Below, one piece after another: positions 54,001-64,000 of a stretch of DNA of 64,000 bases; within the stretch, counting starts at the first letter, position 1; every line of letters starts with the position of its first letter. A model generated the notes under the pieces. That model was not told the DNA's origin, did no database searches, and was given only the letters and a program-made list of their open reading frames with translations. Made by a program: the position numbers and the translations under genes. Source of the DNA: Onchocerca volvulus (Eukaryota; Nematoda; Chromadorea; Rhabditida; Onchocercidae); the NCBI GenBank assembly GCA_000499405.2, contig HG738137.1, positions 6,262,001 through 6,326,000 of the forward strand, written 5' to 3'.

Positions 54001-56433
54001 TAACATAATATTATGGATACAATCATTCCACAGTTCCTGATTTCAAATCGACGATTATTTCCTTTGTACAGCAATTGGAATGTATGATAAAATCATTGAG
54101 GATGGTTCAATTTATTGCTGCTGATTCTTTAAAAATAGCTCTTGCAATTTTCTTGAATTGTTTATTGATCGGTTAGCTTACAGAAATATACCAATAATGA
54201 GTTGAAAAGTTTCTTTTCTGTCTATATTTCTTATTTAAAAAAAGTTTATTTTTAGGCAATTCGGGAAAATCAAATGTACAATATAAAAACCAATTTAGTA
54301 CTAAAAAAAAAAAAAGTTTACATTCAGAGTCGTTGTTGCTTTTAATTTCTTTGCATGTGAGGTTTTGTACATTTGATAAGAAATCAAAAAAAAAAAGAAA
54401 AAACGAGATTTTTTTTCTACTGTTGAAGTTTTTATTTCATATGCTTTCTCAAAATATAATTACAGTTTATTGGATAACATTAACTGATCTCAGATAATTT
54501 GTAAATTTTATGTTGCATGGGCTGAAGACATGGACTGAAAGACTGCTCATTTTTTATTGAGAACAGTCCATACTAATTCCACCTTCCTAAAATTTTTTGT
54601 GTGTGTTGAATGCTCTTTAGGTAAATAAAAAGCACAGTAAGTGAAGGTAAAGTTCTTATTTTCATGACATCAGGAATGTTTGTTATAAGGAAGAAATTGG
54701 ATAACTAGCCTTATTCTAACTCTTTATCTAAATCGAATTCGTGTTTGTTTCTGGAACACATCGCAAGCTCAGAGCCGATGAAAAATGATTCGTAGTGACA
54801 AAGTAATTTTTTCGAAATAACATCAGATTTTCTGAGAGGCAAGAAAAATTTCATTTTAAATTTGAGTACTTCCGAACTGAAAATGGGAAAAAAGGTCATT
54901 AATATATTTTTAATTTCATCAGAAAGCAATAATTTTTTTACAGTTGTTTTTCTTATAACTCGTTTTTACTGGAAATGTTAGTATTTCAAATATTTTTTTT
55001 CCTACCCGAGTTATATTTCTGAAATTTCTTCGTTCCTTTTTCAGTGTTTTACTTTACTCCTCTTTTGTCTTTACATGCTAAAACTTTTTAATATTTCCTT
55101 TTAAATTTCATGTATTTTCAAACAAATTTACTCATTATTCGCAATTTTTTACTGGAAAATGAGTGGGAAAGTATAATACTAAAAAAAAAAAAAAAAATGA
55201 CTTCGACCTTTGACATTAATCAGAAATAAAACGTTTGCATTATTATAAACATACAGATAATATTTGAAAGTTGTACTCTTTTTTATTGCATTTCAAGGAA
55301 GATTCTTCTGCAATGCATCTTTGTACTCTCCACTCCAACTTTTCGTATTTAACGGACCATATGGAAGAACTTTCTCTGTGAAACAGTATCCATCCAATTC
55401 AAATTACGACATATTTTATAGAAAGCAAATAACAAAAGTTGAAGAATACAATGGTACATAGCAATCTTTGTATTCTACAACTTTTCCTATCTGACCTCTA
55501 TAAAAAATGTCAAATTCTGAAATAGATGGATACTGTTTCACAGGGCGAGTTCTTCAGTATAGTTCTTATACATAATTAATTATACTTAGGTCTTTATGAA
55601 TAATTAATTACACTTATTACTGAACGGTTTATCACCTTTGATGAGATTTCCAGAAACTTCGCATTTTTTTATTTCTTCATCCGGAGATGTCGCATTTTTC
55701 AGTTACTTAAAATGAATAAAATTTAATATTAGCACGGATGCAAGTAATTTAATTATTTCTGTTCAATCTTCAATATCAGTGTTAAATTTTGGATTAAATC
55801 TTTCTTTTCTGTAATCCTTCACTTATATTTCAAACGAAAATTTGTTAAATTATTCATGTCGTCGATTTACTCAAAACCCGCCTATATCTTTCATATATTA
55901 ATGTTAAGTTATGAGTTATTTGTAATAATGTAAAAGTAGAGAAAAGTTTCCTTTTTTTTGACTGAAATTTGATAAAAAAAAAAACGATCGCTTATTAAGT
56001 TTACCTATGCTTAAATGAAATTTTGCTTTCTGCAACATTTTTTATAGTCAAACTTTATTTTATTATCAAATTTGCATTATTCTCCTAGAAGATTCTCAAA
56101 TTTTTCTTTTAAATTGCTTCTTTCACTAATTAAGTGAAAAGTTTTTCTGTAAAAAAAAAATCATATTTATAATGAAAAAGATTTAACAGCTTAACTCAAA
56201 ATATTGCTGAATGTGATTAAAATAGAAGTACTTCAATCAGACTTAATTTGATTAGATTTGTCTAACGGTAATTCAATTTATATTGCATTGTTTATGCTTT
56301 TGAAATAAATTTTAAAATTGGTTTAATTACGCGAGAAAGTTTCTAGCAAGAAGTGGCCATAAAATAAAAATTAAAAATCATAAAGAGGGTTTTGTTATAG
56401 TAAAGCTATCGACAATTCATATTATAAGAAGAC
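51071..56433. other. 5.4-kb gene-poor gap
   Basis: Contains the 3' UTR of the PHAF1 homologue (an AATAAA lies near 51375) and very AT-rich DNA. A diverged two-copy repeat (CATTCAATCCTTTG units at 52059-52081 and 52089-52111) and the inverted repeat at 55364-55555 are the only structures seen. An ORF at 55264-55461 lacks a true ATG and any family match. No gene is supported. Confidence 0.5.
55364..55555. repeat. Imperfect inverted repeat, 31-bp arms
   Basis: Arms 55364-55394 and 55525-55555 pair at 28 of 31 positions (the right arm begins GATGGATACTGTTTCACAG), with a 130-nt spacer. Likely a small foldback/MITE-type element or a remnant of a local inverted duplication. Confidence 0.75.
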
Positions 56434-59400
56434 ATGATTGCTACAGAATCATCAATAATCATCTTTATCATTGTATTCGTTACCATTTGTTCTTCGCAAC
56501 TTGATTTGAGCGAATGTCGAAAAGATAAAGTAAGTTACTTTTCAGATTTTCGCATTCTTTTTAGTTCAAAAAAAAAAAAAAAAAAAATTCTGGAGAGGAA
56601 ATAAACACGAAGTTCCAGTTTGAAGTCATGTTTCACACTTCATTCGATATTTCTGATAATCAACAAAAAAAATATTCTATTCTGCAAGCGTTTGCATTTT
56701 CAGACTTGCCTATTTGTTTCGGAACATTGTGAAGAAACGGGAAATTGTGAAAAAATTATGAGTTATGCAGTTCAGTCAAATGAATGGGTAATTATAGAAC
56801 TGTTTTACAATACAACACATCCTGGAACTAATTATGCAGCAATTGGCTTTTCTGAAGACACTCAAATGGTCAGTTTTGCTTCTTACATTAGTTTGATTCA
56901 AAACAAATGATTGTATCATGAAATCTAGACAGTTATGATATAAGAAGATTAGTCTGAAATTTTTGAACTATGACTGCAACTCATCATTTCATCGTGCTTA
57001 TCAGAGCTGATAAGTTGAAAATTTTTTAAAACTTTACAGGGCAACGATGGTGTAACTCATTGTGGCTTCGATGAAACGAATCAAGTGAACGTATTTCTGT
57101 CTCAGAATTATGGCAAACGTAACAGACCGTTGAATTTAACGGCAGAAGTAAGCTTCTTGTTCTAGAATCTTCTTTCGTTCCATGCAAGACAAAAAAAAAC
57201 TAACCAAAACCAAAACTGAAAAGCTTTTCCAAGTCTTCTTTTGACATCATCTATTTTTATTTTAATTCTTTAAATTCATTAGCTGATCGTTGGTCGGTTT
57301 TTTTTATTTCACTGCAAATCCATTTATCTTATTTCTAATTAGTTCTGTTCGAAATCATTTTCTGTAATACTATTCAAAGAACAGATCCAATGAAATTCTT
57401 ACAAAAACTGCTATCATGATTTTTGAGAATATTTTAATCTCATTTCATCTTCAAATGAAAGTTTTAAAAGTTGCGTTAGAAATTTAAAAATTAACTATCC
57501 TCCTGAAATTGAATATTCCTCGCTACAATGGATTTCATTCTTCAGAATACCACAGAATACATAGAATTGTTGCAAGCTAGTCATACATCTGATTCAATTT
57601 ATTGTAAATTTCGACAAAAGATTGTGCCAGATGAAGCAGCTCAAAATGCGTTTGTACCGGATCTGAACCGTACTTATTATTTGCTTTTAGCATATGGGGA
57701 AACTAGCAAATATGGAGGTAAAGAGTCGTTTTGAAAACTTTTCAGCAATTAGGAGGGTAAAAATTAAGTAAGTTATCTATTTATACTCCTGAAATTAAAT
57801 AATTAGTATTTGTCAAGCGAGAGGATCCAGAAGATGTTGAAATGATTAGTATGTATGATGAATCCGGCATGCATTTTATTAATGTAACTGCATAACATAA
57901 ATAAGCAACGATTTCTCTGATCCCATTATCTCTTAAAAAATGATAAAAATAATAATTTTATCATTCACAATTCCTCCCTCCAAAGATCGGAGGGAAAAAT
58001 CACGCTCGATTGTCAATGCTTCTTTGCGCTTCCAGTTCCTCTAGGATCAATTTCAAGTTTCAGAATTGGGAATTCACTCATTGGATGAACGTTCTAAGGA
58101 TTTTCCGATTTTTATTTCAACACCAGTGAATGTTGCTACCGGCGAAAGTGCACCAGTAAAACCAGTTAAGCTACCGACAAATCGTAAATTGGTTATCTTA
58201 CATGGCAAGTTTGCAAAAATTTTAAACAATATAATCTATAAATATATTTGTGTTTTTAGTTGATTAATTGACTAATCTTAACTCATATCATTCGATTTAA
58301 GGAATTTTCAGTACTTTATTCTTTTTCAAATATCTCTTGAGGATTCCGAGAACTTGATTTCAAGAAAAACTAACCTAAAACCAAAATTTCAGGAATACTA
58401 ATGCTTGTAGGATGGATGTGGTTAATTCCTTCAGCAATTATAGCAGCACGATATCTTCGGGAACATTGGCCTGAAGTAAAGCCATTCGATCTGAAGATAT
58501 GGTTTCATGTAAGTTCACTTATCATAATGATCATGAAACTAAAAAAACTCATCGGGAATCACTTACGACTTTTATTCCGAGAAAAAGTTCTAAATCGTAT
58601 CGGCAGATATGAGAAAAATAATGCAAATTGAAATGAAATTGCTTCTTTTTTGTTTTTCAACAGATTATAAAGAAATATGAGTGGCTTTACAATCTGAAAG
58701 TTTACTCCCTTTTTATGTCATTTAGGCTTGTCAAATTCAATAAATAGTTAGGAGTTTAATCTTTTGTAGAAGTAAAAGATATGGGAATTTTTACGAATTT
58801 CAGATACATCGTACGTTGAACTATCTGGCAGTCATTTTAGCTATAATTTCTGTTTTCTCAGTATTCATTGGAAAAAAATGGCGATGGACTGGGCCATCAG
58901 TTAATAAATCTCGTGAACGAAATCTTTCTGCTGGGGCATTTCATTCCATTGTTAGTTCCTTTAGAGCAGATTGATATCAATTAATTTTCAATGAGTCATT
59001 TTCCCGGCTTAGGTATTGAGCTTTTGGACACTAAAAACTTGGAAAAAGCTATATTGCAATAAGGAAACTTGTAGTAAACCGATCAACCTATTTTTTTTCA
59101 GTATTATGTATAAAATGTTAACAATGATTTAGTGATTGAATTTGAGGATATCAGGTCAAATTCTATTTCAGTATACTGTAATGAAAACTTCTCTATTGAA
59201 AGCAATGGGTAAAACATCATGTTTCATTACAATCAAATCTAACAGTTACCACTAAATAAAACACAATGATTACTGTATATACCATAAACATTGTATTATC
59301 ATTCACTTATAAATCAAGCTAATTTTAAGCAAAGATTGCAGAAATTTTAATAAGAAATCTTTTAAAAGTTATATTAAAGATTGGTGTTATTGCGGTTGCT

Positions 59401-60743
59401 GTAATGGTAATTCAGCCAATAAATGCATTTTTGCGCTGTGATCAAGGTTCCAGATATCGCCCCGTATTTAATTGGTCGCATCGCTGTATTGGTCTTCTAA
59501 CTTTCTTCCTGGGTCGTAAGTTTTACATTTCAATTTGTGGTTATTGATTAATTGCTGTCCTTGGATACAGGAAGAAATAATGAGAAAAGCTTGAAATGCT
59601 TGCGTCATTAACAATCTTATTGCACTTTTGGCATTACTTAACGATAGTTTGCAACAAATCATAATATTCCGTTGAATAAGAAATACTGAAAGCGAATAAA
59701 CTTTTCCAATTTTGGCCGATTCCTTTCCCTTTCATATGTTCCACTTTCTGTAATACTAAACTTCTACTACACAAAAACAAAGACATGGAACTAAAACGAG
59801 TACATAACATAGCATACTAGATCTCAAAAGTTATTCTGGTCTTTAATCAAGAGTTGTTCGGATTGTAAAATTAAGTTACCATTTTCGAATAAATGATTAC
59901 AATACTGGAACTTCCTCCTATATTATGAGAAGTCAGTCTTTGATCAGCTACAAACATAGCAATTCCTTTCACGAAAATACAAATAAACAAACTTCGAATA
60001 ATTCGAATGTTTCAGAAATTGCAATCATTTTATCTGTCATTTTCTTCCGTCTCTGGGTCGCCAGATGGGCTGCTATTCTGTCCTATGCAGTTTATCTTAT
60101 TCTAATAGTACTTTTGCTCTTTCTTACAACGGTATCTTTTATTTCTTTTTATTTTAAAATTGTTTCTCAATATTGGAAAAAACACTTCGGCTGTAATTAG
60201 AGATATATAAGATTTCACTTACAAATTAAATAAAATGATGTTTTCGGTTCAATTCCTGAATTTTCGAGAGGTTTTAAATTTTGATAAGTATTAGTACTAC
60301 AGGTGTTTCTGTGCCTGAAATTCTTACAGCGATATTTCTGCTGTGCGTAAATAATTCTTTTTATTCAAAGCCGTTTCAGCAATTAATTGCAGCAATATTT
60401 TTAAATCTTGTAATTAAATAAATTTAAGAAAATAAATTCTCTAAAAGGGAAGCAAAGTACAACAGTTACCTATGTTGGACGACATTATCAACGGGAACAA
60501 ATTGTCATAACAAAGGCCAAGCAGGATGACAAGGTAAGTCGATTCCCTTTCTCTCTCTTCGCAACTTTTAACTTTTGTGGCGAGATATCGGTCATAATTT
60601 ATCTCAAAAAAAATTTTAAATTCTGAACTTAATTGCAAAATTTCCAGACGAAGAAACTACTGCTGCTAGTCGTGACGGCATTCAGTGTATTGGGCGCAGT
60701 GATTACTATTGTGATGGTGATATTAATGTTAGCTATATTGTGA
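56434..60743 (+). CDS. DOMON plus cytochrome b561 membrane protein (FRRS1/CYBDOM-like reductase)
   Basis: Exons: 56434-56529, 56704-56868, 57040-57147, 57546-57717, 58064-58204, 58393-58508, 58804-58950, 59380-59515, 60016-60131, 60303-60342, 60448-60536, 60648-60743; phases agree, 473 residues. A signal peptide (1-20) leads into a DOMON domain (about 30-205; YAAIGFSEDTQM, NRTYYLLLAYG). A b561 transmembrane core (about 222-400) follows, with the four expected heme histidines: His227 (LHGILMLVGW), His268 (WFHIHRTLNY), His313 (AFHSI) and His349 (FNWSHRC), plus QPINAF. A polar stretch and a last hydrophobic helix (445-473) end the protein. DOMON-b561 proteins move electrons across membranes from ascorbate to acceptors such as ferric iron; the acceptor here is unknown. 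Intron 5 needs a GC donor (CATG/GCAAGT). The 40-nt exon 10 is the least certain: it is supported by phase only. Confidence 0.87.
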
Positions 60744-61846
<1,103 letters not shown>

Positions 61847-63796
61847 TTAATCAACATGTTCCTCTTCTGGAATACAGTAAAGCAATTTCTGGATTGTATG
61901 CGTCGTTGAAACTGAAGATATCAAAATTTAAGAAGTTCAAAAAAATGTGCAGTCTCTATTTTTGTGTCAGTTATTTACTAAACCCATAAGAAAAATAGAT
62001 TTTTTGCTTTTCGTCTTTAATAAAGAGTGATAATTTTTCTATTTAAGATATTAAAATATAAAGGGAAGATAACTTACTCCAAGGCTTATATAAACAAGCT
62101 GGCTTATTTTCCCAAAATACGAAGAGAAAATAAAACGGAACACCCGCGAGAATGATTAAAACACCAATAATGAGTTCATCGGGTTGTATGAAAAATGGCA
62201 ACATCAATAGCGCAATGCATATAATCAAGAATGTTATTGGGAACAGAATATTTTGCTGAAATTTCACTATGAATAGTATTACGATCTCAAGCTACTAAAT
62301 GCTCTAAATGTGAAAAATTTTGAAGAACTAAATTTATATGAATTATGAAAAATCATTCACAACATTAGAAAGTCATTCATATTGCTTATTCGTGATACTT
62401 GCGAAGGAATTAAAATTCACAAATAAAAGATAGTACTTGTCAAATCAAGAAATGTTATGAATGAATCGCATTCTCTAGGAAAGCTTTTACGAGGAAGGAG
62501 AATTATTTCACCTTTTTTTTGAAGAAATTTCGCAAGAATAATTATGTTATAATGAAATGCTCTTCTATTTCCAAAAGAATGTTTTGATTTCAAATTATTT
62601 CCAACAGGACGAATGAAATAAAATTGGAGAGATTTCTGAACTCAATTAAAAGAAAAAAAAAAAAACCTATTCTCCACCTTGATTGGTCGTTGGATGTAAG
62701 GTTGGGTGAATCGCAATTTGATTAGACCAGCAACAGAAAGTGCGATAACGAATGCTTCAGTAAATGTCACATAATTAATGAGTAAATAAACATTCGAAGT
62801 AATCAGCATCAACAGCGACAAGATACCAAGAATAAGCAATGATGGCAATGGCGTTAAATAATTTATGGAAACCATCGAAAGCAATTCTGGCAACCGTCCA
62901 TCCCTGAAGAATTTTTTGTGATGACAGAAATCGGTTATTTCGATGGTTTAAAAGTGAATAGTACCCAGGTTTTAATAGATATTTTTATTAGGGATACATA
63001 AAATCTACTTCTTCTAGATAGTAAACCAAACGCAAAATGCAAATATGTATCACATCGCAATAAGATGAGCAAGACATCTCGTCCAACAAAAAAATAAATC
63101 GAGGATTCCATAAAAATTCAAAGAGTATCATGAAAGATCACAAAATTGATTCATTTATTTGCATAAATATTTCTAGTTTAAAATCATTGTATAAGTAAAA
63201 TCTAAATGATAGGAGATTTTTTTAGAAGTTGAAAAGTTGAGAAAAAAATTTGAAAATTTCGAACTATATATAAACCTGGCGCCAACGAAGAACATTCGAC
63301 TTGCTGAAAAAATAAGACTATTCAGACCACCAACACATGAAACTGCAACAAATATCGGCATTATTGGTGCAAATCGACCCATAGCTACTTCTGCAAAGGT
63401 TATTGCAACAGCTGTTGAATCGAGGACTTCTGGCACGGACAAGACAGCAAAATACGCGATATTAACCAATATATATATAGTTGTTACTGTGAACAACGAA
63501 ATCATAATTGCTCGAGGCAAATTTCTGAAATATAGGTAAAATTGTTAATCTTATCTTTCAATCTTCAGTTTCAAATTACTGTGAGCAAGGCTTCAGCATG
63601 GAATATCTTTGCTCCACTTTTCAAGAAAAGTTGTAGTGGAGATCCAACCCCTTGCTTGTTTCTCCACATTAATTTAAGAAAAACAAAATTTCTATTGATA
63701 ACTATATATATGTAAATTGTTTTGCAAACTAATTTGAAAATTCAAACTTACTTGTGCGGACTAATCAGTTCTTCGGTTACAAAATTCAATGAATTC
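61847..63796 (-). CDS. SLC7-type (LAT / b0,+AT light chain) amino-acid transporter, 3' part
   Basis: Five visible exons in transcription order: 63796-63752, 63524-63276, 62903-62678, 62255-62078, 61911-61847; phases agree, giving 254 C-terminal residues. The 5' exons lie beyond the right edge. Motifs typical of heteromeric transporter light chains are clear: LNFVTEEL then [43 protein letters not shown] split over two exons, TPLPSLL, FTQPYIQRPIK and KPW near the end. At least five or six hydrophobic segments are present, corresponding to the second half of the 12-helix APC fold. The C-terminus is cytoplasmic, EEEHVD. Such proteins exchange neutral or cationic amino acids, usually with an SLC3 partner; substrate is not predictable here. 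It is convergent with the b561 gene. Confidence 0.88.
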
Positions 63797-64000
63797 CTAA
63801 AAAAAAAAGAAAAGAAAAAAACTGCATAACTGAACAAAAAAGAACAGATGGTAAAAAGTGGAGCTTATTCAAAATGAGTTAAAAGAAGTACTTCGGGAAA
63901 TTGTATTTTTTTTTTTTCAATTAATGGAAACTAAAATCTAAAATATTCTTAAAAATTGAAAAGTTCGAATAGCAAGGGAATAGAATGTTCCTGAAGTGGA
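63797..64000. other. Partial intron of the SLC7 gene
   Basis: AT-rich sequence upstream of the first visible transporter exon; the minus-strand acceptor is at 63797-63798. No earlier exon with the expected FAYxGW motif is present before the window ends. Confidence 0.5.

Noticed and set aside
55264..55461. 65-codon ORF with FNGPYGRTFSVKQY
   Set aside because: No true ATG at the start, no recognised family, and it overlaps an arm of the inverted repeat.

Overview
The window looks like AT-rich (about two thirds A+T) nuclear DNA from a nematode, most likely a clade III / filarial-type worm. The evidence is a LET-23-type EGF receptor, an innexin, a cuticle-collagen N-terminus, a DOMON/cytochrome b561 protein, many short exons with T-rich TTTCAG acceptors, and acceptor-like AG sites just upstream of several start codons, as expected for spliced-leader trans-splicing. 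The species call is inference; no database was searched. All exon models were built by hand by joining splice sites that keep one reading frame and match remembered family motifs.

Layout. 1-8020: no recognisable gene, with a decayed dispersed repeat near 1.6-2.0 kb. 8057-22050 (+): a complete 26-exon LET-23/EGFR receptor tyrosine kinase of 1322 residues, whose signal-peptide exon lies 3.7 kb upstream of the rest. 25217-25372 (+): a 51-residue coiled-coil ORF with its own acceptor. 25.8-27.4 kb (-): a cuticle collagen that appears to be decaying. 29627-34647 (+): a 10-exon innexin of 382 residues, with small collagen remnants on the opposite strand in intron 3 and a perfect 21-bp hairpin. 36.3-38.5 kb: repeat remnants, a less AT-rich patch with a hairpin and a CA microsatellite, and a possible 71-residue orphan gene. 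40214-42705 (-): a four-pass MARVEL protein with a C-terminal tail of nine 21-residue repeats. 44007-46953 (+): a secreted purple acid phosphatase (ACP5 type). 47840-51070 (+): a PHAF1/UPF0183 homologue. 51.1-56.4 kb: a long gene-poor gap. 56434-60743 (+): a DOMON plus cytochrome b561 membrane reductase. 61847-63796 (-): the 3' part of an SLC7 light-chain amino-acid transporter that runs off the right end.

The genes do not form an obvious pathway or operon; strands alternate and the gaps are large. Most encode membrane or secreted proteins. No clearly new multi-gene system is evident. The most unusual signals are three introns that need GC donors and one that needs an AT donor among about 71 modelled introns, the coding minisatellite in the MARVEL protein, two long intergenic/intronic hairpins, collagen decay beside and inside the innexin locus, and a small orphan gene candidate.
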